Assembly: GCA_942493075.1 (NCBI GenBank)
Contig: OW818681.1
Span: forward strand, 2,976,001-3,040,000
Direction of reading: 5' to 3'
DNA from: JBBQYD01 sp942493075
GTDB taxonomy: Bacteria; Verrucomicrobiota; Verrucomicrobiia; Limisphaerales; UBA8199
Length of the DNA: 64,000 bases
Part shown: positions 20,201 through 28,560 of the stretch, in pieces
How positions within the stretch are numbered: the stretch's first letter is position 1
Layout: every line of letters begins with the position of its first letter
Translations under genes and position numbers: made by a program
Notes under the pieces: generated by a model
Databases searched by the model: none
What the model was told of the DNA's origin: nothing
What the model saw: only the letters and a program-made list of their open reading frames with translations

Positions 20201-20690
20201 CGGCACGACAGACGGGGCAAGCGGCGTTGCCGCTGGTTTGTGGTCGGTTGCCTGGCCGCAAGGAGTGGACTTCCCGAATGTGTGGCTTCGCGTGAAGAAG
20301 CTTGGGAACACCTTCACCGCTTATGGAGGCACGAACGGCCTCGATTGGGTTCAGGTGGGGAGTTCTTACACGCCCGCCACACCTTACGCCAGCACCTTTG
20401 TGGCAATGGCCAGCGCTGTAACGGATGCCGGGCAGCCTCCGCTGCAAACTGAGTTCAGCAGCTTCGGAACAGTGGTCATTCGGCCACAAATCCAGATCTC
20501 TTCGAGCGCCACAGGCATTGTGTTAACGTGGCCAGTCGATTCCACCGGATTCCGTCTGGAGAAGTCCGCGCAGTTGGGCGCGGCCGCGAGTTGGTCAACG
20601 GCAAGCGAACCGGTTGCGGTGGAAGGTCTCAATAACGTGGTCAATGTGGCTGCGAGCACGGGCACCTGGTTCTATCGGCTGGTTCGGTAA
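17262..20690 (+). CDS. Large secreted protein with three-fold Ig-like/LamG-like repeat
   Basis: A 1142-residue protein with a signal peptide (ends near SALMAAPTLV). It is built from three copies of a ~380-residue unit. Each starts with an Ig-like domain (residues ~31-127, 408-506, 788-886; for example GQSVALRFAAAVDAATA), followed by a LamG/DUF1349-like sandwich (~133-312, 512-692, 892-1070; hallmarks SRHVAITVYP and YGSTNGLNW). A second Ig-like domain (~320-405, 700-785; SYQWLSNG) links them. The C-terminal ~60 residues resemble a tail found on many verrucomicrobial surface proteins. Carbohydrate or surface binding is likely. No catalytic residues were recognised. Confidence 0.8.
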   Translation: MNSAHPLAHSRNPGRKAGTCLSLLLLGASALMAAPTLVGTASLDGQSVALRFAAAVDAATASDSARYAIAGATIQNVAMPDDKTVILSVTGLAGTGYTVSGTGIKDALGVEGNISGSGPILNFAVQEIGTLAGPSFGYAYSTSSFAMKVDGGVLWGAADSSKYIYQTRPGDFDVRVKVNKAAAGNGASNVALDARESLEPGSRHVAITVYPGMGNWTAFRRDVADGPSGVLDGNWRIGWPVGAMHPDIWLRIKYHNNTFTTYGSTNGLNWNQIGNAYTPETPYAAKYIGMTAVATDAGIPPVEAEFSEFEEFALGNASIVINEQPQAVTTTENHSATFTTAAELINGPAGLLSYQWLSNGLPVPQASGTSYTVALPKLVNSGDEYRVIVSAPGVLSVTSAVAVLTVQADTVAPYALSSGGLPGQSVAVRFNELMDPVTANDASRYTLGAAMMVESATLMDDQQTVVLGVSTLSGTGFALQVTGVNDLAGNALTTTVNGPVLNFTSQDIGPLLTPSFAYADSPTHVVSKVDGGGIWFGYDTASYLYQTRTNDFDVKVRIDKVQGSFNGNVALDVRESADQGSRHVAITVYPTMGNWTAFARDVAEGATSVLQGNWRIGWPAGAGYPNIWLRIKRTANTFSTYGSTNGLDWIQIGNSYTPSAPFAATSLVGIAAATTDSGVPPQLFEFSNFGGFSITGASIQINGQPASASVEEYHPATFAVQAELLNGPSSALVYQWQRNGADIPDATQASYTMVDPTFANQGDQVRVRISAPGLDPVFSSAATLNITADTTAPAIEASGAIKNASVGIRFNEMLDPTTAADPGKYTITGANVVSATVLADGRSVVLTTPDLVGPSFAVQVTGVKDATGNSFSGTVNGLVQDFQVTDIGGLNTPSLVYSFSPDSVESIVDGGKIWGVADSGNFIGRMMTGDFDVCTQVRRTTGGDYNSNMLLDLRESLEPGSRHFALTVYPTQRLWVSFLRGTTDGASGVAAGLWSVAWPQGVDFPNVWLRVKKLGNTFTAYGGTNGLDWVQVGSSYTPATPYASTFVAMASAVTDAGQPPLQTEFSSFGTVVIRPQIQISSSATGIVLTWPVDSTGFRLEKSAQLGAAASWSTASEPVAVEGLNNVVNVAASTGTWFYRLVR
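17660..20470 (+). repeat. Three tandem DNA copies of a ~1.1-kb domain unit inside one gene
   Basis: The three units remain similar at DNA level: GGCAGCCGGCA opens a conserved block near 17861, 18995 and 20139, and CAACTGGACGGCCT occurs near 17902 and 19039. Units 1 and 2 are closer to each other than to unit 3. The spacing is about 1.13 kb. This suggests relatively recent internal duplication, with unit 3 oldest or fastest evolving. Confidence 0.75.
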
Positions 20691-20701
20691 GTTTGTATAA
20701 T

Positions 20702-20727
20702 GGGGCTTCTCCGACGGGAGAAGCCCC
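20702..20727 (+). terminator. Strong hairpin after the three-repeat protein gene
   Basis: A perfect 11-bp stem GGGGCTTCTCC/GGAGAAGCCCC with the tetraloop GACG lies 11 bases after the stop codon. No long T-run follows. The stability and position fit a terminator or 3' protective hairpin. Confidence 0.7.
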
Positions 20728-20777
20728 TGAGTTAACTTAGAGTATAACTACAAGGAATAATCCTGCAGAACGCAGCA

Positions 20778-23573
20778 ATGAAACCCAGTATCGCATTAAG
20801 TGTTTTCGCAAGCATTTGTTTAGCCGGTGTTGCATACGCCGGAGACAATAGTGAGCCTCACGCGTATCCGAACCCGATGCCGAAGGACGTCGATTTCCAA
20901 ACCGTGCTACAGACCGAAGGCTACCCTGCCTTTGGCAATGCGGTTCCAGTCATTGGATGGAAACATCACCCCGAGGAGATTCACGTTACTCCTGCGGGCG
21001 GGTTGGTGCTGCCTGCTCCGCGCAGGCACGCACTAAGCCTCCAGGCTGCGTTGATGATTGGCACAAACAAAGAGCCAGGATTACTTAATCCTGAGAAGGT
21101 CACTCAGAAGCTTGTTGACGGTTACAAGCCAGGTGTGATGAGTGAGTGGAAAGAAAGTGGCATCACAGTAAAGCACCTTGCTTTTGGAACGCTCCTGGAG
21201 GGCGAGGAGGTGGTGACCGGTCGCGAGACACTCGTCGGCATGTCACGGTTTAGCCTTAAGAATACCTCAGATGCACGTATCAGTGGCACCTTCTGCATAA
21301 GACTGGGTGAGGGCGCCCGCCATCAGTCGATGAACAAGTTTCACCCCGTTTACCCGGGGCGGTTAACGTTCACTGACGACGGAGTATTCGAAGAGAACGG
21401 AGAATTGGCTGTGCGAGTTTTAGAAAACTCGCTTGGGCAGATCTCATTCGCCGCCGCTGCTCCTGCGAAGGTGAATCGTGTTGGTGTTGTCCTGAACGAA
21501 AAGCTGAACTCGATACGCAAACCCGAGTTTGAGATCGATTACGAGCGCAAACAGGATTCGGTAACCATTGGCGGGCGGATTTGGCCTGCGGGAGCCGATG
21601 TGTATTTAGAGATGTCTCCTGCGCATTCCAGCCCGGTGGCTGCCGAAGTCGAACTCGCCGGCAGCAATGCCCGTGTGGCGGGTTGGCTCGGCAAGAGAGG
21701 GTTTATTGCCGGGAAGAGCGTTAGCGCACTGGATTTTCTCTCAGCGGGCGAGTTCTCAGGGGCGTTGGATTGGGACACGCTCAAGGGTTTGTTGCCGGAA
21801 GGCCAGGGCCGAATTGTTCTGCGCCCCTTCTGCCCAAATGGAGCGTCCCAATTAAAAGCCAATTCCTGGGAGCCGCGTGTGCACGTGGTTCCTGCCGGGA
21901 AAGTTCCTGACTCGATGAAGGTTGTTAGCCCCAGCGATAACCTTCTACAAATCGCTTTTGAACTCAAACCGGGTCAGGAGCGGAGCGTGGACTTCGCGGT
22001 GCCATACTTCCCGTTGGAGAAGCCGGAAGCGGCAAAACTCGCGAAGCTGGATGTGGACGGCAGGTTGAAAAGCTTCCAAAGTTTCTGGGAACGGGAATTG
22101 AACAAGAACGCGGAGTTTATTTTCCCGGATGAACAGTTGCGCAATTCGTATCGTGCGTGCCTTGCCTACAACATGCTCCTGGTAGATCGCGATCCAGCCA
22201 GTCGTTTGCTGCTGCCCCATCCTGACGCCACAGATTACGAGCGGATTTGGGGCGGAGATAGCGGCGTGATTCTGCAGAGCATGGATCGGTTGGGTTATTT
22301 CGCAGAAACCGAAGCCTACACCCGAATTTTCCTCGGGCGCCAGGGCATGCGCCGGCCTGAAGGCGATATTCAGTCCGAGCAGGGTTTTTTGCATGGGGAC
22401 GCCCGCGAACGTTGGTTGAGCGAAGATGGTTTTCTTATATGGGCTCTGGCGGAACATTACAAGCTATCCGGCGACATTGGATGGCTCAAAATGGTCGCGC
22501 CCCGGATAATTGCAGCCGCGGATTGGATTATTCGCGAGCGGGAACACAACAAGCAGTTGGTGAACGGAGCCAAACCTCCCCATTACGGACTCCTGCCACG
22601 TGGGCGGGCCACAGACCTTGGAGATTGGGACTACTGGTTCTTCAACGACGCTTACAGCTACCTCGGACTACGAAGTGCCGCTACGGTTCTGCCAAAGGCG
22701 GGTTTTGGTGTGGATGCCGAGAGGATTCGACTGGTTGCTGACGAGTATCGCGAGTGTATTCTTGAAGCAGTCGATAAATCCGTAAACCACAAGAGCGAAC
22801 CCCCGTTTATCCCGCTGACTCCATACAAGAGCGAGATGCCGACACGCGAAAACCTGTATCGCTTCTGGTATTCGATCGTTTCTCCAATCTACATGGTTGA
22901 GGCCGGCGTGTTCGGACCCAATGACAAAAGGGCTTCATGGATTCTCGAGACCCTTGAAAGCAAGGTCCTGGTGAGTGGTCTGCCACGATTCGCCCCCGAC
23001 GAAATCGACCCACACTATGTGTATAACCAGTCGCTCACCCAGCTCTTGCGAGGCGAGACCGACAAGTTTATCTGGAACCTTTACAGTTTGTTCGCCTTTG
23101 GCCAATCCCGGAATACTTTCGCGACGATCGAAGTCGTGAAATACAGGACTGGGGGTCTTGGGGACCACTGGGATGCGTGCCGTCAGCCTCACATGCACTC
23201 AAACAGCCGCGTGCTGGCGATGTTGCGGATTGCCCTGGTGCTTGAGGACGAAGACAAGCTGCACCTGATGATGGGCGCGCCGCGTGGATGGCTTGCTGAC
23301 GGCAAGCGGGTGGAGGTGCGAAAAGCGCCGACCTCTTTCGGTGAACTGAATTACACCGTTGACTCCCGTGCGAGCGATGGGGAGATCAAGGTCCAGATCA
23401 AACCACCCCAGCGCGATCGCGCGCATTTGATTCTGCACGTCCGTCCCCCGACGAAGCACGGGCAGATCCGCTCAGTCACCGTGGATGGCAAACCGTGGCA
23501 GCGGTTCGGACCGGATCAAGTGGATCTAGGGGTGACGGATCATGAAGTCACTGTGCGGTGTCAGGTAAAGTAA
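20778..23573 (+). CDS. Secreted six-hairpin glycosidase-like protein
   Basis: A 931-residue exported protein with a signal peptide of about 21 residues (ends LAGVAYAG). Residues ~30-430 look like an N-terminal beta-sandwich. Residues ~440-830 look like an (alpha/alpha)6 barrel of the six-hairpin glycosidase type: IWGGDSGVILQSMDRLGYF, LSEDGFLIWALAEHYKLSG, a Trp/Asp-rich LGDWDYWFFNDAYSYLGL, and GGLGDHWDACRQPHMHSN near the end. Candidate acids are in these blocks, but I cannot assign a CAZy family. It probably cleaves an alpha-linked glycan outside the cytoplasm. It stands between the repeat protein and the GH84 operon. Confidence 0.6.
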   Translation: MKPSIALSVFASICLAGVAYAGDNSEPHAYPNPMPKDVDFQTVLQTEGYPAFGNAVPVIGWKHHPEEIHVTPAGGLVLPAPRRHALSLQAALMIGTNKEPGLLNPEKVTQKLVDGYKPGVMSEWKESGITVKHLAFGTLLEGEEVVTGRETLVGMSRFSLKNTSDARISGTFCIRLGEGARHQSMNKFHPVYPGRLTFTDDGVFEENGELAVRVLENSLGQISFAAAAPAKVNRVGVVLNEKLNSIRKPEFEIDYERKQDSVTIGGRIWPAGADVYLEMSPAHSSPVAAEVELAGSNARVAGWLGKRGFIAGKSVSALDFLSAGEFSGALDWDTLKGLLPEGQGRIVLRPFCPNGASQLKANSWEPRVHVVPAGKVPDSMKVVSPSDNLLQIAFELKPGQERSVDFAVPYFPLEKPEAAKLAKLDVDGRLKSFQSFWERELNKNAEFIFPDEQLRNSYRACLAYNMLLVDRDPASRLLLPHPDATDYERIWGGDSGVILQSMDRLGYFAETEAYTRIFLGRQGMRRPEGDIQSEQGFLHGDARERWLSEDGFLIWALAEHYKLSGDIGWLKMVAPRIIAAADWIIREREHNKQLVNGAKPPHYGLLPRGRATDLGDWDYWFFNDAYSYLGLRSAATVLPKAGFGVDAERIRLVADEYRECILEAVDKSVNHKSEPPFIPLTPYKSEMPTRENLYRFWYSIVSPIYMVEAGVFGPNDKRASWILETLESKVLVSGLPRFAPDEIDPHYVYNQSLTQLLRGETDKFIWNLYSLFAFGQSRNTFATIEVVKYRTGGLGDHWDACRQPHMHSNSRVLAMLRIALVLEDEDKLHLMMGAPRGWLADGKRVEVRKAPTSFGELNYTVDSRASDGEIKVQIKPPQRDRAHLILHVRPPTKHGQIRSVTVDGKPWQRFGPDQVDLGVTDHEVTVRCQVK

Positions 23574-23633
23574 GGACGCGGAATGCACAAGAAACCTGCA
23601 AGCGTGTTGAGGGCTGGCGCGGAGTTCTGCCGC

Positions 23634-23649
23634 CCAGCCAAAAGGCTGG
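23634..23649 (+). terminator. Weak hairpin upstream of the symporter gene
   Basis: A 6-bp stem CCAGCC/GGCTGG with an AAAA loop lies 60 bases after the glycosidase-like stop. It is short, lacks a T-run and is only a possible transcription end. Confidence 0.3.
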
Positions 23650-23716
23650 CCAAAGGCGAAGCCGGAAGGCTAACTTGCGAACTGCATCACATTTGAACCA
23701 ACAACTCTAGTCGTAA

Positions 23717-25507
23717 ATGCATTTGATTGATTGGATCGTAGTCGCAGTCTGCTGCGCGCTGGTGTTCGCGGTTGGAATGACTTTCGCCCGCCGTTCATCA
23801 AAAAAGGGTTCCGCTGGTTATTTCGCAGGAGGCCGGGATGTCCCATGGTGGGCGATCGGGCTTTCCAATACGGCCACCTACAGCTCTGGAACGGGCGGTT
23901 TTGTCATGCTGGTGCTGGTCTTCGGCATCGCTGGCAACTGGCTCTGGTGGGCCAGTTGGATCGTTTGGATGCCTCTGGTGGCGATCGTCTGGGCACGCAT
24001 GTGGCGCCGCATGAAGATTGTCACAACGGCCGAACTGATTTCCCTTCGCTATGGCGGCAAGCCCGCCGCCGTCGCACGGAAGGTTTACGCGTTCGTCTGT
24101 TGCTTTGGGTTTGCGGTGCTGATCATCGCCTACATTACGGGGTTCTTCGCAAAAACAATCGCACCACTCAGTCCGTTATCGACTACACAGGTGCTCCTTA
24201 TCTTTGGCGGAATCACAGTAGTCTATACAATGTTTGGTGGATTGCTCGGTGTCGTCTATGCCGACGTTGTGCAGTTTGGCATTATGATTATTGGTTCAGT
24301 TGTGTTCCTATGCACAGCAATTGTGCACCACGGCGGGTGGTCTGAAATTATCAGCCGGGTGCAGGAAATTCGCCCGGGCGGTTTGGTGCAGACCCCTCCG
24401 ACACCTGGGATCGAAGCTTTAACTCTGCTGGTGCTTTTTCTTCAAGGCTGGTTCTTTGCGGGTTCACCGACAGCCGGGGAAGGAATGACAGCGCAAAGGT
24501 TCATGGCTGCCCGCAATGAGCAACATGCCGTCGGCGGACAGCTCTTTAACGCTTTCCTTGCGCTCTCGTTTCGCACTCTTCCACTCATCGGCCTCGGCAT
24601 CATTGCAATGACCCTCTTCTGGACGAGCGATTTGCAAACGCAACTTGGGCCGGCTCCAGCAGGAACGACGATGCTCAAGGACCCGGCACACGCGTGGGGC
24701 GAACTGATCAGAGCATCGGGCTTGCCACACGGCCTTATCGGATTGCTCGTTGCGGCCGAAGTGGCGGCCTTCATGGGGGCACTCAGTTCGCTGATTAATT
24801 GGGGCAGCAGCTTTGTAGTAAACGACCTTGTGCCCGCGAAGCTCAGCAAAGGTGGAGAAAAGGTCTGGGTTAGCCGCGCCGTTTCACTGGCAGTCTTTGT
24901 CGTTGCGGCGGTGGTCACCATCCTTTTTGTCGATAACATGGTGAGTTGGTTCATGTTCATCAATTCTGCCATGGTGATTTTTCTGCTGCCTCTTGCATGG
25001 TTCCGCTTCTTTTGGTGGCGATTCAACGTTTGGGGTGAGCTGGCAGCAATTGTTCTGGGTTTGCCGCTGTCCATCCTGGTTTGGTTCGTTTTGGATTTTC
25101 AAAGCAAACCAATGTGGCAGGGGCTTGGACTTCTGTTCGCTCTTAGCTTTGTGGTGCTCGTGCTCGTGACGTTGCTCACGCCGCCCGAATCCGAGGAGAC
25201 CCTTAAGAGGTTCTATGCCCGATGCAGACCGCCAGGGTTCTGGGGACCAATCAGCCGCCAGGTGCAGTTGCCGGATAACGGCGAACCATCTCCGGCAAGT
25301 ATGTTCATCGACTCAGGGCTCGGAATTTTCGCGTCCCTGTGCCTGGTGCTTGCAACCAACGCTATCTTTGTCGGCGACTGGCTGCGCTTCGGCCTGACCA
25401 TCGTGGGAGGCTCAGGAGCAGGCGCGTGGCTCCTCCATAGAATGTGGAAGGCGTCAAAATCATCTAAGAGCGTTCCATCAATGAACCCCGAGGTAATTGC
25501 GAAATGA
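23717..25507 (+). CDS. Sodium:solute symporter (SSS family)
   Basis: A 596-residue membrane protein with about 13-14 hydrophobic helices. The N-terminal block FARRSSKKGSAGYFAGGRDVPWWAIG and GGLLGVVYADVVQFGIMIIG near residue 177 are typical of the solute:sodium symporter family (SglT/PutP fold). Family members move sugars, sialic acid, amino acids or nucleosides with sodium. It overlaps the GH84-like gene by four bases (ATGA), so translation is coupled. The cargo is probably a product of the adjacent secreted enzyme, for example N-acetylglucosamine; this is inference from context. Confidence 0.9.
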   Translation: MHLIDWIVVAVCCALVFAVGMTFARRSSKKGSAGYFAGGRDVPWWAIGLSNTATYSSGTGGFVMLVLVFGIAGNWLWWASWIVWMPLVAIVWARMWRRMKIVTTAELISLRYGGKPAAVARKVYAFVCCFGFAVLIIAYITGFFAKTIAPLSPLSTTQVLLIFGGITVVYTMFGGLLGVVYADVVQFGIMIIGSVVFLCTAIVHHGGWSEIISRVQEIRPGGLVQTPPTPGIEALTLLVLFLQGWFFAGSPTAGEGMTAQRFMAARNEQHAVGGQLFNAFLALSFRTLPLIGLGIIAMTLFWTSDLQTQLGPAPAGTTMLKDPAHAWGELIRASGLPHGLIGLLVAAEVAAFMGALSSLINWGSSFVVNDLVPAKLSKGGEKVWVSRAVSLAVFVVAAVVTILFVDNMVSWFMFINSAMVIFLLPLAWFRFFWWRFNVWGELAAIVLGLPLSILVWFVLDFQSKPMWQGLGLLFALSFVVLVLVTLLTPPESEETLKRFYARCRPPGFWGPISRQVQLPDNGEPSPASMFIDSGLGIFASLCLVLATNAIFVGDWLRFGLTIVGGSGAGAWLLHRMWKASKSSKSVPSMNPEVIAK

Positions 25508-27297
25508 AAACTCCAGCTCTTAAGTTCATGTGCTTCCGGCCGCTCGCAGTTCTTGCGCTCACTATCGGGATATCGATGCTTTCGGCGGCAGAGAGGCCGC
25601 GGGCCGCAGTGGCATCGTTTGCCGGACCCGAATTTGAAGGTGGTGCCAAGGACCTGGTGGGCACGTCGTTCGACGGACAGGAAGTGAACACGATCTACTC
25701 GCTCCAGACCGGGCCCAGGTCCGGTATGCGCGCGAAGTTTACAGTGCAGACCATGCCCACAGGACCTTTGTTCGTCCACCTTAAGGCCCGGGATGATGAT
25801 GCACCGAAGGCGTGCTCTATACTGGTGCGACTGAACGGCAAAACGGTGTTCGAAGGGCCTAATCAGTTTAGCGGCGCGCGATTCGAAACCAGGAAGCTGG
25901 CCGTTCCCGCAAACACGCTCGTGCAGGGTGAAAACACCCTCACCATCGACTGTCGCGAAGAGAAAGGTGCAGCAGGGGTGCCTCCATGGTTCCAGGTTGC
26001 TTCCTGTGCCATTGCAACTGAGACCTATGTAGTGGTCCAGGATATTCGCAAGCAGTTCAGTGTCGAGATTCCGGGCGAGATGAAACCGTTTCCAGAGCCG
26101 TTGCCAGCCGGGGTACAGCCTGGGTTCAAATTGCGTGGTACTAAAGGCTGGGCATGGACCCCCGAGCAGTACCTGGAGGAGATCCCATGGCTGGTGAAGT
26201 TCAAAATGAATTTCCTGATGAACTGCTACCTCTCGATGTTCGACATTGAGAACCACGCCAACTGGGCTGATGGCGATGCCAACCGCTGGTGGGAGGAAAT
26301 CTCAGCACCGAAGAAGGCGGCTTACGCAAAAGTTGTGCAAGCCTGCCAGCAGCAAGGAATCGACTTCTGCTTTGGAATGAATCCCAACCTGGCGAGCAAG
26401 CGCTTCATCAAGGCGGATGCGCCGGAGGAGTTGGACGCGCTATTCAAGCACTACGCCTGGATGCAAAGCCTTGGGGTTCGCTGGTTCAATATCTCGCTCG
26501 ATGACATCAGCCAGGGGATCGATGCCTCAAGCCATGCAAAGGTTGTGAATACCATCCTGAATCGTTTGCGGCAAAAAGATCCAGAAGTGCAGATGATATT
26601 CTGCCCCACGTTTTATTGGGGGGATGGCACCGAAAAGAAACAGCAGGCCTATCTTGAGGTCCTTGCCCGCGAGCTGGATCAAAAGGTTTACCTGTTTTGG
26701 ACGGGGGATGCGGTTGTCGGTCGCATTACAAGGCAGGGTGCGGAGACTTTTCGGCGGATATCCGGGCATCGCCTCTTCCTTTGGGACAACTACCCTGTAA
26801 ACGATGATGCTCCAACCATGCACCTGGGACCGGTGATCGATCGCGACTCCGATCTTTGTCAGATCGTGGATGGCTACATGGGTAACCCGCATCGCAAACA
26901 GAATCAGGGCAATCGAATTCCTCTGGCCACTTGCGCCGATTACGCCTACAACCCTGCCGATTACGATCCCGCCCGCTCGATAGGCCAGGCCGTCCTCCGC
27001 GTTGCCGAGGAACCGGAGCAGCGCGAGGTGCTACGTGACCTGGTGGAGGCTTACCCGGGCATGCTGATTTGGTCACCGCCTCAACGCGGCACAGGCTTTA
27101 ATGCAGTTAGGGAACAGTTTGATCGGATCATTGCGCTGCCTCACTCGCGCCAGGCCGCTGTGGCCTACGTAGAGCACCTGGAGGAACTGGCCCACCGCAT
27201 GCAGAAAGCGTTCCCAACAAGCTTTGGTGCCGAGCGCGAAACGCTGCAACACGATCTTGATCTGTTGAAACAAAAGCTAAAGCAGAAATTCCACTGA
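25504..27297 (+). CDS. Secreted GH84-like beta-N-acetylglucosaminidase
   Basis: A 597-residue protein. A signal peptide (residues ~1-29, ending near MLSAAERP) is followed by a beta-sandwich of ~160 residues that could bind carbohydrate (LFVHLKARDDDAPKACSILV). Residues ~200-595 are a GH84/NAGidase-like catalytic domain with the acidic pair D333-D334 (ISLDDIS) and LWDNYPVND. GH84 enzymes cleave GlcNAc from proteins or glycans by substrate-assisted catalysis with an Asp pair. Its catalytic part closely resembles the C-terminal half of the AraC fusion at 14093-16195, including KGWAWTPEQYLEEIP and KMNFLMNCY. It is preceded by the symporter with a 4-base overlap. Confidence 0.85.
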   Translation: MKTPALKFMCFRPLAVLALTIGISMLSAAERPRAAVASFAGPEFEGGAKDLVGTSFDGQEVNTIYSLQTGPRSGMRAKFTVQTMPTGPLFVHLKARDDDAPKACSILVRLNGKTVFEGPNQFSGARFETRKLAVPANTLVQGENTLTIDCREEKGAAGVPPWFQVASCAIATETYVVVQDIRKQFSVEIPGEMKPFPEPLPAGVQPGFKLRGTKGWAWTPEQYLEEIPWLVKFKMNFLMNCYLSMFDIENHANWADGDANRWWEEISAPKKAAYAKVVQACQQQGIDFCFGMNPNLASKRFIKADAPEELDALFKHYAWMQSLGVRWFNISLDDISQGIDASSHAKVVNTILNRLRQKDPEVQMIFCPTFYWGDGTEKKQQAYLEVLARELDQKVYLFWTGDAVVGRITRQGAETFRRISGHRLFLWDNYPVNDDAPTMHLGPVIDRDSDLCQIVDGYMGNPHRKQNQGNRIPLATCADYAYNPADYDPARSIGQAVLRVAEEPEQREVLRDLVEAYPGMLIWSPPQRGTGFNAVREQFDRIIALPHSRQAAVAYVEHLEELAHRMQKAFPTSFGAERETLQHDLDLLKQKLKQKFH

Positions 27298-27300
27298 TTT

Positions 27301-28560
27301 ATGAGTTCCACGGTAGCACAACCAAACTTGAGCCTTGCACTGTTCGGAGGCCAAAAGACACGCACGCGAACCTTTCATCCTTGGCCGGTATTTGATGGCA
27401 CCGAAGAGCAGCGCTTGCTCAACGCGCTTCGAAGCGGCAAATGGGGAAAGCTGCATGGAAATGAAGTGGCGGAATTCGAGAGCCGTTTTGCCTCTATGCA
27501 CGGTTGCAGTCAGGGAATCGCCGTGGTGAACGGCACTGTCTCGCTGCGAATCGCGCTGATGGCTGCTGGGATTGAGGCTGGGGATGAAGTAATCGTCCCT
27601 CCCTACACCTTTCTCGCCACTGCAACCGCCGTTGTCGAGGCCAATGCCGTGCCTGTCTTTGCGGACATCGAACTGGATTCTTTCAACCTCGACCCCAAAG
27701 CTGTTGAAGCGGCAATCACACCTCGCACACGGGCCATCATCCCTGTACACATGGGGGGACAGCCCGCCGATATGGAGGCCCTTCTCGGCATCGCTCGCAA
27801 GCATAACCTCGTCATCATTGAGGATGCGGCTCATGCCCATGGCGCTATTTGGCGTGATCAACCTGCTGGTTCTATCGGTTTATGCGGATCCTTTTCCTTT
27901 CAGTCCAGCAAGAACCTTACTTGCGGGGAAGGGGGGATCCTCATCACAAACGACTCCCCTTTTGCTGAAAAGTGCCGTTCGATTCACAACTGTGGGCGGA
28001 TCGCGGGCGGCGTTTGGTATGAGCACCATGTGATTTCCGGAAACTATCGTTTAGGTGAGTTTCAGGGTGCTGTTCTCAACGCCCAGCTTGATCGGCTTGA
28101 GGAACAAACGAAACGCCGGGATGCGAACGGACGCTATCTTGCCTCCCGATTGCAAAAGATCCATGGAGTGCACCCGCAACTCAGTTCTGCTGACTGCACG
28201 CGACACAGCCGCCATCTGTTCTTGATGCGTCTCGTCGAAGCAGAGTTTGGTGCCCCTCGTGAGGCGATTATCAAGGCGCTACAAGCTGAGGGCATCCCCA
28301 TTAGCAGCGGGTATGCGCTGCCATTGTATCGCCAGCCGCTTTTTCTGAAAAAGGCATTTGGCCCTTACCTGGCCGGCATTCGAGACTCGCTGGATTACAG
28401 CCGGGTGTGTTGTCCGAACACGGAGCTGATCTGTTACAAAGAAGGCTCCTGGCTGGAGCAGAGTCTGCTCCTTGGCACTTCACAAGATATGGATGATATC
28501 GTGCAGGCATTTGAGAAGGTATATGCGAACCGTGCGATATTGGGAAAGGCCGATTCATGA
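27301..28560 (+). CDS. DegT/DnrJ/EryC1/StrS-type PLP aminotransferase
   Basis: A 419-residue PLP enzyme of the sugar aminotransferase (DegT/AHBA synthase) family. The cofactor Lys is K204 in FQSSKNLTCGEGG. IIEDAAHAHGA near residue 178 holds the Asp that pairs with the pyridine nitrogen, and VVPPYTF-like IVPPYTFLATA near residue 98 is family-typical. Members transfer amino groups to keto-sugars, but related proteins occur in catabolic clusters. It starts three bases after the GH84-like stop and overlaps the ceramidase-like gene by four bases, so it belongs to the same operon. The substrate is unknown. Confidence 0.88.
   Translation: MSSTVAQPNLSLALFGGQKTRTRTFHPWPVFDGTEEQRLLNALRSGKWGKLHGNEVAEFESRFASMHGCSQGIAVVNGTVSLRIALMAAGIEAGDEVIVPPYTFLATATAVVEANAVPVFADIELDSFNLDPKAVEAAITPRTRAIIPVHMGGQPADMEALLGIARKHNLVIIEDAAHAHGAIWRDQPAGSIGLCGSFSFQSSKNLTCGEGGILITNDSPFAEKCRSIHNCGRIAGGVWYEHHVISGNYRLGEFQGAVLNAQLDRLEEQTKRRDANGRYLASRLQKIHGVHPQLSSADCTRHSRHLFLMRLVEAEFGAPREAIIKALQAEGIPISSGYALPLYRQPLFLKKAFGPYLAGIRDSLDYSRVCCPNTELICYKEGSWLEQSLLLGTSQDMDDIVQAFEKVYANRAILGKADS

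Noticed and set aside
24442..25074. 210-residue minus-strand frame inside the symporter gene
   Set aside because: It is antisense to a strong SSS-family transporter with clear helices and lacks any domain.
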